DNA of 64,000 bases from Alcanivorax sp. (GCF_019431375.1 NZ_CP080267.1:1798001-1862000); one strand, 5' to 3'. Counted from the first letter of the stretch, positions 54,263-63,454 are shown. Numbers and translations are program-made. Notes: generated from the sequence alone by a model not told the origin.

Positions 54263-54418
54263 AGCTTCTAGCTGCTAGCTTCTAGCTGCGAGAAAAAACA
54301 GGTTTTCATCATCTGAAACGCAAGAGGCCGCACCCAAGGTTTTGGCGCGGCCTCTTGCGTTCAACAACCGACAATCCTTCATCGCGCCTAGCAGCTAGAA
54401 GCTAGTAGCTCGCAGCTA
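54263..54418. repeat. Nested inverted repeat N3 between convergent genes
   Basis: Outer arms AGCTTCTAGCTGCTAGCTTC from 54263 and its complement near 54383-54418 enclose an imperfect stem (about 54317-54362) with AACGCAAGAGGCCGC as in N2. It separates cysS from the convergent START-domain gene. Confidence 0.82.
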
Positions 54419-55099
54419 TCACAACGCCAGTTCATCCATCCCCGGCAGTTCCGGCAAATCCTCCCGCGTGGCCTTGGCAAATCGCGGCTTCTCCAGCTGC
54501 TCCTTTAGCCCTTCCAGAGTCACCCGGGGTGCCTTGGTGGAGACCAGGTTGGCCAGCCACACAGGTACATTGCCGCCCGGGTCCACGAAGGTTTCGAATT
54601 TCACCCGCACCCAGCCATCCGTCAGCGGCGTGATCACGAACTGGTTATCCAGGGCCGGGATGCGCACAAAGCCCTGCTGCTTGTCCTTGAAGCCCTCGGC
54701 ATTTTCGCTGTGCAGGTGAATCTCGCCATCGGCCTGCTGGGTCAGTGTATTTGCCAGCACCACATCCCGGTCCGCCACCGGCCAGATACCGTTGAAGCGC
54801 ATGTGGATCCGCTCTTTTTCTTCCATGGTGAGCCGCTCCGCGCCCTGGCTCTGGAAGATCCATTCAGGAAAGGTATCCACGGCGGTGAGCACCGCCAGCA
54901 CCGAGGTGGCGCTGGCCTGTAGCTCCACCACGCCCTTGAAGGCCTTCACCGGGCTGTCTGATACCTCGCGCACATAGGTAGTGACCTCACCCCGCTGCGA
55001 ACCTTCGTGGTTCAGTTCCCAGTCAGCAGCCCAGGTGGGTGCCGCCAACATCAACATCGCCAGAACAATGGCTTTCACAACAACACTCCTCACAATCAT
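54419..55099 (-). CDS. START-domain exported lipid-binding protein
   Basis: 226 residues from ATG 55099. A signal peptide (cleaved near AAD-WEL after a hydrophobic run) precedes a START-like domain: VVELQASATSVLAVLTAVDT, DRDVVLANTLTQQADG and GWVRVKFETFVDPGGNVPVW. Such proteins bind lipids or steroids in the periplasm. The ligand is unknown. Confidence 0.85.
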   Translation of the reverse strand: MIVRSVVVKAIVLAMLMLAAPTWAADWELNHEGSQRGEVTTYVREVSDSPVKAFKGVVELQASATSVLAVLTAVDTFPEWIFQSQGAERLTMEEKERIHMRFNGIWPVADRDVVLANTLTQQADGEIHLHSENAEGFKDKQQGFVRIPALDNQFVITPLTDGWVRVKFETFVDPGGNVPVWLANLVSTKAPRVTLEGLKEQLEKPRFAKATREDLPELPGMDELAL

Positions 55100-55178
55100 C
55101 TCCGTGCCGCAGTATGCGCCTTGCCATTCATCAGACAAGCGCACAGCAGCAAATTGGCACAACCGGCCAACGCGTCCC

Positions 55179-55242
55179 GCAGGAGCCCATGCTTGCATGG
55201 CGAACCACCCCCACCGGTTCGCCATGCAAGCATAGCTCCTGC
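55179..55242. repeat. GCAGGAGC palindromic repeat, copy E
   Basis: GCAGGAGCCCATGCTTGCAT mirrors the right arm ATGCAAGCATAGCTCCTGC in a 64-bp element between divergent genes. Confidence 0.72.
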
Positions 55243-55341
55243 AAGGGCAGAATCAGCCCGCTCCCGTATCAGGCTGGCATCCGCCACCAAATTGGCCGTA
55301 TCATGGCCCGTTGAGTTGACATCACACAGGTCTCGAATACC

Positions 55342-55587
55342 GTGAAATCGCTTCTGCTCGGCATGCTCTGGTTGTACCAGAAGCTACTGAGTCCCTGGAT
55401 CGGCAACCAATGCCGCTTCTACCCCACCTGCTCGGAATACGCCCGACAGGCGGTGGAAGTCCATGGCAGCCTGCGCGGCAGCGCGCTGGCGGCGAAGCGC
55501 CTGTGCAAGTGTCACCCCTGGCACCCCGGCGGTTTTGACTATGTGCCGGGCACCGAGCCCAATGACAGCGCAGAGGCATCGAAATGA
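55342..55587 (+). CDS. yidD: YidD membrane-insertion factor
   Basis: 81 residues from a GTG start. CRFYPTCSEYARQAVEVHGS and CKCHPWHPGGFDYVP are the YidD signature, three Cys included. YidD helps YidC insert membrane proteins and usually lies between rnpA and yidC; here it is isolated, followed with an ATGA overlap by a metal-chaperone-like gene. Confidence 0.93.
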   Translation: MKSLLLGMLWLYQKLLSPWIGNQCRFYPTCSEYARQAVEVHGSLRGSALAAKRLCKCHPWHPGGFDYVPGTEPNDSAEASK

Positions 55588-55877
55588 TCCATGCTCGCCT
55601 GTCGTTCACCCTGGTTCTGTCGCTGCTGTGTGCTCAGCTGTTCCTTGCCTGGCACGCCCCCAGCCACATCGACCCGGCCAGCAGCCCCCATGAACTGGCC
55701 CTAAAGGCGGCAGACTGCGACCTGTGTGGCCACAGCGGCTTTATCGCCTTGCCCAGCACCGGTGTCCCGGCCATGCCGGCCAGCGCCCCGGTAATCGGCC
55801 AGGCACACGCACAACCCTTCCTGCCCCCCTGTTTCGCCCTGCCGGCACAAGCCCGGGCTCCCCCGCACTTCGCCTGA
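55584..55877 (+). CDS. DUF2946-like zinc-uptake-associated small protein
   Basis: 97 residues: an N-terminal signal or membrane segment (LSFTLVLSLLCAQLFLAWHA), then CDLCGHSG and a Pro/Ala-rich tail. The Cys-x2-Cys-x-His triad with nearby His suggests metal binding. Similar short proteins are annotated as zinc-uptake chaperones in other genomes. It overlaps yidD and precedes a zinc-type porin. Confidence 0.65.
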   Translation: MIHARLSFTLVLSLLCAQLFLAWHAPSHIDPASSPHELALKAADCDLCGHSGFIALPSTGVPAMPASAPVIGQAHAQPFLPPCFALPAQARAPPHFA

Positions 55878-56003
55878 ATTCCTATCAACTGATATGCCAA
55901 TGAACGGTCGTGGTGAGCGCCCAGTCCTCTTTCCCTGTTAAGAGGCTCGTGCGCCTGTTTCCCATGCCCGTTGCCGATAGAGACAACACATTCAGGATCT
56001 GAA

Positions 56004-57305
56004 ATGAAAAAGTTCTCCCTTGCCAGCGCGCTGCTGGCCGCCTCTTCTTCCGTGCTTGCTGCCGACGACAATACCAGCAACCCCCTGGCCGCCTTCAACC
56101 CGGCTTTCTCCGTCATCTTCGACGGCATGTACTACAGCGACAACGTGAAGGGCGAAGGAACGGCCCTGCTGGAAGATGCCGACAGTGCCTTCCACAGCCA
56201 TGGCGGCCATGAGGGCCATGGCCACGGCGACCTCAAGCGTGGTTTCAACCTCAACGAAACCGAGCTGACCATGAGCGGCAGTGTGGACAGCTATTTTGAC
56301 GCCTGGCTGTCCGCCGCTATCAGCAGCGACGGCGATTTCGAGCTTGAAGAGGCCTGGATTCGCAGCCAATCCCTGCCTGCCGGTCTGCAAGTAAAGGCTG
56401 GTCGCTTCCTCAGCGCCATCGGTTACCACAACGAAAAGCACCCCCATAGCTGGAACTTCGCCGACCAGAACCTGGCTTACCTGAGCCTGTTTGGCGATCA
56501 CGGCGTCAGCGGTGATGGCCTCCAACTCACCTGGCTGGCACCCACTGAAAGCTACCTGCAACTAGGCCTGGAAATCCTTCAGGGTGACAATCTGGAGCGA
56601 GCCGGCAGCGTGATTGATGCGGACCATGTCGCCGAAGATATCAGTGCCGAACTGGGCACAGAGGTAACTGCCGAGGACCTGAATCTGGCCGAACAGGACG
56701 GTCCGCAGCTGGGTATTTTCACCCTGCGTTACGCCCCTGACCTGGGTGCCCGTCGCGCCCTGCAGCTGGGCCTGTCTGCCGCGCGTCACCAGGACAGCCA
56801 GTCCTTCCATGAAGAAGGCGGCGGCGAACTGTTTGTCACCGAAGGCGACACCGATATCTACGGCGCCCAGGCGGTATACAAGCACTTCCCCACCGGCCAG
56901 TACGGCCAGGGCGGCTGGAGCCTCACCGGCGAGTATTTCTATGCGGACTCCGACCAGGAAGCGGTTTTCCACAGTGAAGCCGATGAGCTGGGCCTGCCAG
57001 TGACCAGCGAACAGGGCGCTGCCTATGTGGAAGCCACCTACGGCTTCGCCCCGCGCTGGCAGTTCGGTCTGCGCACCGCTGCCAGCGGCATCGGTGGAGA
57101 ATTCAGCGAAGGCGATGAAACCGAGGAAGTGCGCCTGTCACGCCAGCACAGCGCCGCTCTCACCTGGTACGCTACCGAGTTCTCCAAGCTGCGCTTGCAA
57201 TTCAATCGCAACGACGTGCACGGCCATGATGGCAGCAAGGAGTACAACCAGGTATTCCTGCAGTACAACCTGAGCCTGGGCGCCCACGGCGCGCACTCAT
57301 TCTGA
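56004..57305 (+). CDS. Outer-membrane porin with His-rich loop, probable zinc uptake
   Basis: 433 residues, signal peptide ending SVLA-ADD. Residues about 60-75 form an extracellular-loop-like stretch HSHGGHEGHGHGD with seven His. The rest is beta-strands of a large barrel (ELTMSGSVDSYFDAWLSAAI, GRFLSAIGYHNEKHPHSWNF), ending in HGAHSF. No TonB-box or plug domain is seen, so it is a porin and not a TonB-dependent receptor. It lies 10 bp upstream of the ZnuA gene. Confidence 0.8.
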   Translation: MKKFSLASALLAASSSVLAADDNTSNPLAAFNPAFSVIFDGMYYSDNVKGEGTALLEDADSAFHSHGGHEGHGHGDLKRGFNLNETELTMSGSVDSYFDAWLSAAISSDGDFELEEAWIRSQSLPAGLQVKAGRFLSAIGYHNEKHPHSWNFADQNLAYLSLFGDHGVSGDGLQLTWLAPTESYLQLGLEILQGDNLERAGSVIDADHVAEDISAELGTEVTAEDLNLAEQDGPQLGIFTLRYAPDLGARRALQLGLSAARHQDSQSFHEEGGGELFVTEGDTDIYGAQAVYKHFPTGQYGQGGWSLTGEYFYADSDQEAVFHSEADELGLPVTSEQGAAYVEATYGFAPRWQFGLRTAASGIGGEFSEGDETEEVRLSRQHSAALTWYATEFSKLRLQFNRNDVHGHDGSKEYNQVFLQYNLSLGAHGAHSF

Positions 57306-57315
57306 GGAGGCCAAC

Positions 57316-58251
57316 ATGATCCTGCAGACCACCGTTGCGCAGGCCCGCCGTCTGTTGATCGCCGTGCTTTGCGCGGCGTCATTCAGTGCCCACGCGGACC
57401 TTCGCATCCTCGCCTGCGAACCGGAATGGGGCCAACTGGCCACGGAGATTGGCGGTGACCTGGTCACCGTCAAGAGTGCCAGTGCGCCGGGGCAGGATGC
57501 CCACCATATCCAGGCCCGCCCCAGCCTGCTCGCCCAGGTGCGCCGTGCCGACTTGGTGCTGTGTACCGGCGCCGGACTGGAAACCGGCTGGCTACCGGTG
57601 CTGCTCAACCGCGGCAGCAACCCGGACGTGCGCCAGGCCCCCGGCCTGTTCATGGCCGCCGAACAGGTAGAACGGCTGGAGATCCCGGCCACCCTGGACC
57701 GCGCAGACGGGGATGTGCACGCCATGGGCAACCCCCATGTGCACCTGGACCCGAACCGGGTGATCACCATCTCACAACAGTTGGCCGAACGCTTTGCCAC
57801 ACTGGATCCGGACAATGGCGCCCGCTACCGTGAACAGCAACAAGCCTGGCAAGCGGCATTCGAGCCCAACGTGGCCGCCTGGAAAAAGCAGGCCGCCCCC
57901 CTGGAGGGCCTGAAAGTCATTTCCTACCACCGCACCTGGGCCTATCTGCTGGACTGGCTGGGGATGACTCGTGTGGATGAGCTGGAGCCCAAACCCGGTC
58001 TGCCGCCTACCCCGAGCCACCTGGCCGACCTGGTGGGCAAGGCCGAGAAGGAACAAGTCCGCCTGATCCTCTACCAGCCCATTAACGGAGACAAGGCACC
58101 CAACTGGCTGGCCAGTCGTACCGCCGCCTGTGCTGTCGAACTGCCTTTCTCCCCGGGCGAGGAAGACACCGACACCCTGACCAGCCTGTACGACACCCTG
58201 ATTCAGCGCCTGACAAGCGCACTTCAGGCTTGCGAGAGAGGCAAGGCATGA
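57316..58251 (+). CDS. znuA: Metal ABC transporter substrate-binding protein (ZnuA-like)
   Basis: 311 residues, signal peptide, and the cluster A-I fold: DAHHIQARP (about 62-70), NPHVHLDPNRV and SYHRTWAYLLDWLG hold the His ligands; the acidic one may be in SPGEED. The usual acidic/His-rich loop of ZnuA is short. Its stop overlaps the permease start (ATGA). Confidence 0.87.
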   Translation: MILQTTVAQARRLLIAVLCAASFSAHADLRILACEPEWGQLATEIGGDLVTVKSASAPGQDAHHIQARPSLLAQVRRADLVLCTGAGLETGWLPVLLNRGSNPDVRQAPGLFMAAEQVERLEIPATLDRADGDVHAMGNPHVHLDPNRVITISQQLAERFATLDPDNGARYREQQQAWQAAFEPNVAAWKKQAAPLEGLKVISYHRTWAYLLDWLGMTRVDELEPKPGLPPTPSHLADLVGKAEKEQVRLILYQPINGDKAPNWLASRTAACAVELPFSPGEEDTDTLTSLYDTLIQRLTSALQACERGKA

Positions 58252-58982
58252 TTGATATCCTGCTGCCGGCGTTCATCGCCGGCATGCTGGTACTGGCCAG
58301 CCACATCCCGTTAGGACGGCAGGTACTGGAGCGGGGCATCATCTTTATCGACCTGGCGGTGGCACAAGCCGCCGCCACCGGTCTGCTGGCCGTGCGCCAT
58401 TTCGCCCATGTGGAAAGCAACTGGCTGCTGCAACTGGTGGCCATCGCCACTGCGCTGGGCTTTGCCCTGCTGCTGCATCAGCTGGAAAAGCTTGGCCACC
58501 GGGTACAGGAAGCCCTGATCGGCGCCACCTTCGTGGTGCTGGCCAGTGCCAGCGTATTGATGCTCGCCAGCGACCCCCACGGCGGCGAACATCTCAGCGC
58601 CAGTCTGGCCGGACAGATCCTCTGGGTAGACAACCCGCAGCTGCTGGCCCTGGCCGCCAGCGCCATCGCCGCCCTTGCGGCCATGGCCCTGTTCCGCCAT
58701 CCGTTGCTCGCCTTCTACCTGCCCTTTGCCATAGCCATTACCGCCTCTGTGCAGGCCGTGGGCGTGTATCTGGTGTTTGCATCACTGATCTTCCCGGCCT
58801 TGGCGGCCTGGCAAGGGCAACGCCCATTGCTGATTGCCGGTGCCGTGGGCATCGCCGGCTACCTCAGCGGCCTGGCCGCCAGCCTGTGGCTGGACTGGCC
58901 CAGCGGCCCTGCCATCGTTACCACCCTCGCCGTAGCCGCCATTCTCGCCACCGTGACCCGAGTCATCGCAGCCAGGGAGTGA
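58248..58982 (+). CDS. znuB: ABC-3 family metal permease (ZnuB-like)
   Basis: 244 residues with about eight membrane helices. AAATGLLAVRHFAHVESNWL and the conserved GRQVLERGIIFIDLAVAQAA match the ABC-3 permeases of zinc and manganese. No ATP-binding gene lies in the cluster, so an ATPase encoded elsewhere is needed. Confidence 0.87.
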   Translation: MIDILLPAFIAGMLVLASHIPLGRQVLERGIIFIDLAVAQAAATGLLAVRHFAHVESNWLLQLVAIATALGFALLLHQLEKLGHRVQEALIGATFVVLASASVLMLASDPHGGEHLSASLAGQILWVDNPQLLALAASAIAALAAMALFRHPLLAFYLPFAIAITASVQAVGVYLVFASLIFPALAAWQGQRPLLIAGAVGIAGYLSGLAASLWLDWPSGPAIVTTLAVAAILATVTRVIAARE

Positions 58983-59033
58983 ATTGGATACAATCCTTGG
59001 CATATGTCACTCTGTGAAAGGACTACCCTGATA

Positions 59034-59555
59034 ATGCTGAAAAAAACACTCATCGCCACCCTTATCAGCCTGCCCCTGCTGGCCAATGCCAGCGGCTACG
59101 CCGGGCTGGATATCGTCAGCAGCAAAATCGAGCCAGACAACACCAGCGCCTCCGCCAAACCGGAAGCCCTGCAATTCAAATTCGGCACCTGGATCAACCG
59201 CGACGAAACCCTGGGCGGCGAACTGCGCCTGGGCCTGGGCATCGGCGATGACGAACTGAGCAATAACGTGGACGTGGAAATCGACCGCATGTACGGCGCT
59301 TACTTCCGCGGCCAGTTCCCCAACACCCTGCCAGTACGCCCCTACGGCCTGATCGGCCTGTCCTACATCGAAACCACCGCCAACTTCCCCGGTGGCGGCT
59401 CTGACGGCGAAAACTACAAGGACCTGTCCCTGGGCCTGGGCGCCGACATCACCATCACCAACCAGATCTTCCTCAGCGTGGAATATCTGCGCGCGGTAGA
59501 TCGCAGCGGTGATGAAGTATCGAACCTTGGCTTCGGGATCAACGGCAGGTTTTAA
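59034..59555 (+). CDS. Small outer-membrane beta-barrel protein
   Basis: 173 residues, signal peptide (LLANA-SGY), and an 8-strand barrel (GGELRLGLGIGDDELSNNVD, YGLIGLSYIETTANFPGGGS) with the C-terminal GFGINGRF. AAGGA precedes ATG. Porin family of the OmpW/OmpA-like size class; substrate unknown. Confidence 0.83.
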   Translation: MLKKTLIATLISLPLLANASGYAGLDIVSSKIEPDNTSASAKPEALQFKFGTWINRDETLGGELRLGLGIGDDELSNNVDVEIDRMYGAYFRGQFPNTLPVRPYGLIGLSYIETTANFPGGGSDGENYKDLSLGLGADITITNQIFLSVEYLRAVDRSGDEVSNLGFGINGRF

Positions 59556-59599
59556 ACAAAAACGCCTCTGCCAGCACCCTATCTACAGGTGCATAACGA

Positions 59600-59629
59600 A
59601 AAACGCCTACCTTTTACGGTAGGCGTTTT
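59600..59629. terminator. Bidirectional intrinsic terminator
   Basis: AAAACGCCTACC (59600-59611) pairs with GGTAGGCGTTTT (59618-59629); A-rich and T-rich flanks serve both the barrel gene and the convergent alkyl sulfatase. Confidence 0.9.
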
Positions 59630-59669
59630 ATCAAGAACGGCCAGAGTGATGGCCGGCAAAGCCAGTTCT

Positions 59670-60700
59670 TTACAATGGAGCCTTAGCCTGAGACGTTCCT
59701 TTCTTCGGGGAGGCACCCGGTACCATCTCGAAGTCAGGCGTAAAGCCCACCATCGCCTCACGCAAGACGTCAAAGGCTTTGTGGTCACCTTCAAACGTGG
59801 CCTTACCCTCTTTGATAAGACTGTCAAAGGTCGCAGCTGCTCCCATGACCTTTTCCAAATCCTTGCGATCAACCGTGATGGTCAGGTCTGCCTTCTCTGC
59901 CTGTTCACCTTTGATATTGGTAAGCACCGAGTTACTTAGCTCAACAATAAATTTTTCCTTGTTATCCGGGGTTACCAGGTTAATCACAAACTCCTGACCG
60001 CCCACCTTGGAGCTGTCCATACTGATGCCCAGAAAATCCAGCCACAGCTCAGTCGACATGCCCCGAATCGTATCAGCAGATGCGGAAGAAACCGCTTCCC
60101 CCGGGGGAAGACCATTGCGCAATTCATAGGCAGCTGCCAGGAAACTATTGCGCACGCTGGGGCTCTCTTTCTGGTACCCAATCTGCTCGTAAACATCGGC
60201 CAACAGATCCTTCGCCTTCTGATTCTCAGGTTCGGCATAAACCAGCTTGTTGAGAATCTCTACTGCCGCGAAGTACTCACCTTTGTTATAGAGCTCCTTT
60301 CCCTTTGGTATGATCTTGCCGGCCCCACCCATCATTTCGACATACAAAGGCGCAGAATCCGCCGGTGACAAGGGCATCAAGGTAGCCGGGTTAGCATCCC
60401 AGTAGCCGAGATAACGGTTTATCACTGCGCGGCTATTATGCTCTTCCGAGCCGTGATAGCTGTGTGCAGCCCAATTCTGTTTGAGCGATTCCGGCAACGA
60501 GTAGACATTGTGGATCTCGTTAATCGTGACACCCTGATTAGCGAGGTGTAGCACTTCATTATTCAGGTGGGCATACACGTCACGCTGGGTTCGCATAATC
60601 TCCTGAATTCGCTCGTTTCCAAAACGGGGCCAGGAGTGAGATGCGAACATCACGTCTGCCTCCTGACCATAACGATGCAAGGCAATGTTGATATGTTTGG
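59670..60700 (-). pseudogene. Alkyl sulfatase, 3' part after IS insertion
   Basis: C-terminal half of an SdsA-like alkyl sulfatase: VMFASHSWPRFGN, the dimerisation region and an SCP2-like C-terminal domain (AVEILNKLVYAEPENQKAKD, FIVELSNSVLTNIKGEQAEK). It is continuous with 61938-62973 once the IS and one TGG are removed. No start codon with a ribosome site is seen; a TTG at 60680 is fortuitous. Confidence 0.93.
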
Positions 60701-60767
60701 TGTAGTGGTCTAATGAATCCGGACACCAACGTAGGTGGTAAAGTTACCACCTTAATCGAGGTGTCAG

Positions 60768-61076
60768 ATGACCAGAAAACGACGTTCCTTTACTCCTGAG
60801 TTCAAGCAGGAAGCCGCCAGCTTGGTGTTGGATCAAGGCTACACTGTTCCCCAAGCCAGCACATCGCTTGGTGTAGTTGAGAGCGCGCTGCGGCGCTGGG
60901 TCAAGCAGCTTGAGGCTGAACGCCAAGGTGTTACCCCCAAAGGCAAGGCTCTTACCCCGGAACAGCGCCGGATACAGGAGCTTGAGGCTCGGTGTGAGCG
61001 CCTGGAACGGGAGAAGAACATTCTAAAAAAGGCTACTGCTCTCTTGATGTCGGACGACTGGAATCGTACGCGCTGA
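60768..61076 (+). CDS. IS3-family OrfA (transposase N-terminal protein)
   Basis: 102 residues with a HTH_IS3 domain: RSFTPEFKQEAASLVLDQGY and VPQASTSLGVVESALRRWVK. A leucine-zipper-like end (RIQELEARCERLEREKNILK) is typical of the family. Start ATG. Confidence 0.92.
   Translation: MTRKRRSFTPEFKQEAASLVLDQGYTVPQASTSLGVVESALRRWVKQLEAERQGVTPKGKALTPEQRRIQELEARCERLEREKNILKKATALLMSDDWNRTR
61025..61031 (+). promoter_or_regulatory. A6G slippery heptamer for -1 frameshift
   Basis: AAAAAAG near the end of orfA allows -1 ribosomal frameshifting into the orfB frame, which is open from this point (KKGYCSLDVGRLESYALIDQ). This is the standard IS3-family means of making OrfAB. Confidence 0.8.
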
Positions 61077-61102
61077 TTGACCAATTAAGTGAGCAAGAGC
61101 CT

Positions 61103-61929
61103 GTGGAATTGGTCTGTTCAGCGTTTAATGTGCATCGTTCCTGTTACTACGAACACCGTAAGCGGTGCCGTCGTATTGATGCGGAGAGGGTAGCCTTGAA
61201 AGCCAAAGTGAACTGCTTATTCAATCAGAGTCGCAGCTCGGCGGGAAGCCGTACGATACAAGGGCTCCTCAATGAGCAGGGGGAGGAAATTGGCCGTTTC
61301 AAGGTACGCAGTCTTATGCGTGAACTCGGGCTGGTCTGCAAGCAGCCCGGGCCTCATGCTTACAAGCAGGCGACAGTAGAGCGGCCCGATATACCGAACC
61401 ATCTGGATCGAGAGTTTACGGTGGCAGCCCCGAATCAGGTGTGGTGTGAGATATCACCTATATCTGGACGGGGAAAGGCTGGAGTTACCTGGCTGTCGTG
61501 CTGGATCTCTACGCCCGGCGAGTTGTGGGCTGGGCCATCTCCAGCCACCCGGATGCAGATCTGGTGGTGAAGGCCCTGGATCATGCCTGGGAGCAACGAG
61601 GTCAGCCTGAGAAAGTCATGTTCCACTCGGATCAGGGCAGCCAATATGCCAGTCGCATGTTCCGGCAGCGGTTGTGGCGCTATCGGATGCAGCAAAGCAT
61701 GAGCCGGCGGGGCAACTGCTGGGATAATGCGCCAATGGAAAGGCTGTTCCGTAGCCTGAAGTCAGAATGGGTGCCGACAATGGGCTACCGCAACTTGCCT
61801 GAAGCAAAGAAAGATATCGGTGACTATCTGATGGGTTACTACAATCACCACAGGCCACACAGCTACAACGGCGGAATCGCCCCTGCGGTGGCAGAAGAAA
61901 AACCTAAATCACTGTCCGGGATTAGTTGA
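61103..61929 (+). pseudogene. IS3-family OrfB integrase, broken by a 1-bp deletion
   Basis: The integrase core is split into two frames. The first ends in WW stop after NQVWC. The second resumes with VLDLYARRVVGWAISSHPDA and carries the second Asp and the Glu of the DDE triad (FHSDQGSQYAS, NAPMERLFRSLKSEW). The break is at about 61447-61452, where GGTGAT should be but GAGAT is found, removing the first Asp. The copy is probably inactive. Confidence 0.9.
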
Positions 61930-61937
61930 CCACTACA

Positions 61938-62973
61938 TGGACCAGATCAATGGGTCACGAACCAGTGCCCCACGCAGAGTATAGATGTTGTGCACCGTCC
62001 CGGTGATGTTTTCCGCTGCCCAGAAGGCCTTCATATCCGGAAACCAGGTATTCATTTCCGAAGGCGCCTCTGTGCCCGGGGTATTCTGGAATTCCATCCG
62101 CACCCCATCAATTGTCATCGTCTCGAAATCGTCGACAACGGTATGATTTGGCTCAATTACGCCTGGTGTAGCCGCTGAGGCAGCCTTTCCGATAGCCTGA
62201 TCGACATGACCGTACGGGTTACGGGGCAGCAAAAGACCGTACTGAAACATCGCCCGCCGTGTCATCGCATTACCAGCGTTAACATTTTCGGCAATCGCGT
62301 GCTCCATAAAACCCGCCGGTGCAATCACCTTTACTTTTCCGCTTTTTACATCAGCCTCATCAACCACACCACGTACACCACCGTAGTGATCCACATGGGA
62401 ATGTGAATAAACCACAGCGACAACCGGTCTTTTCCCAAGCTTCTCATTGATGAAATCAAGCGCTGCTTTAGCCGTTTCCTTACCCGTCAGGGGATCGAAT
62501 ACAATCCAGCCTGTGTCACCTTTTATAAAACTGATATTCGCGAGATCGTAGCCGCGCACCTGATAGATTTTTCCTGGTAGCACCTCAAAGAGGCCATAGG
62601 CCATATTCAGGATCGCCTGACGCTGTAACGATGGGTGTATGCTGTCATAGTCCTTCCCGTCGAGCAGCCACTCCCAACTACCAATATCCCAGACGACACG
62701 GCCATCATCCGCCTTTATCTGCTTGTAATCAGGCGCTGCAATAAGCCCTCTCTTTGCTTCCTCGAAATCACGCGTATCATCAAAAGGTAACGATTCTCGC
62801 CGCTCCTTCTGTACTTCAACAGTGTATTTTGAAGGCGCTTTTCCTTTTGGGTCAAAATGCCTCGAAGGGTCCGCCTTGATAATTTCACCGCCCCCCGCCG
62901 CCAGCGCCTGTCCGACCAATCCAGTAACCAGCACAATCGCCGACACCGCGACACTAATCATCCTTGCTTTCAT
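61938..62973 (-). pseudogene. Alkyl sulfatase (SdsA-like), 5' part
   Basis: 345 residues before the IS. Signal peptide, then the metallo-beta-lactamase zinc motif HSHVDHYGG and TEAPSEMN, AENITGTVHNIYTLRGALVR typical of SdsA1/BDS1 enzymes that cleave primary or secondary alkyl sulfates. Reconstructed length is 687 residues, close to SdsA1. The Zn residues are in this fragment, but the protein ends at WSM after the insertion. Confidence 0.95.
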
Positions 62974-63454
62974 GTGTAACCCTCTCTGTCATTGGCATCT
63001 TGAAAACCCTAAAATCCCAAATAAAAATTAGGTGATACCATTCCATAACCCACCCAGCAATGGCGCTCATCACACTTTTCATTTCAGTAAAATATCAGCA
63101 CAAAAATCGCATCTTTACTGACAATCACACCAATCCAGTTACGCCACAAGACAAAAGCAAACAATTTAATTGTTCATTATTGCGATAACCCGCCCCAAGC
63201 CGACACAATAGTTTATTTATATGAATACTAGATAACAGGCTCAACGACACCACGCCCCATACACGCTCTCTCGACTCAGCGAACAACCTCACTTTGACCA
63301 AGACAAGCATCCCAATTGGGAGCACGCATGCACGCACCCTTCTCACAAGCAACGCCAAAAACATGATCTGGAGCAAGATCTTCGCCATCGCAGACAGCTA
63401 TTGTGATGCGATGATCCCCCTAAAAGGCACGGACCGAGGAGAAGGGAGAACAAC
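62974..63454. other. AT-rich intergenic region, alkyl sulfatase to Usp gene
   Basis: 481 bp with lower GC than its neighbours. It should hold the divergent promoters of the alkyl sulfatase and the Usp gene. No repeat or supported gene was found. Confidence 0.45.

Larger units (their letters stand above)
60701..61937 (+). mobile_element. IS3-family insertion sequence in the alkyl sulfatase gene
   Basis: 1237 bp. Terminal inverted repeats begin TGTAGTGGTC; the next bases match imperfectly (AATGAATCCGGACA against AACTAATCCCGGACA). A 3-bp target duplication TGG lies at 60698-60700 and 61938-61940. It encodes orfA and a frameshifted orfB. Confidence 0.93.

Noticed and set aside
55878..56003. Zur box or riboswitch before the porin
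   Set aside because: No GTTAT-type palindrome was found. A CCTCTT/AAGAGG hairpin is present but matches no riboswitch I know.
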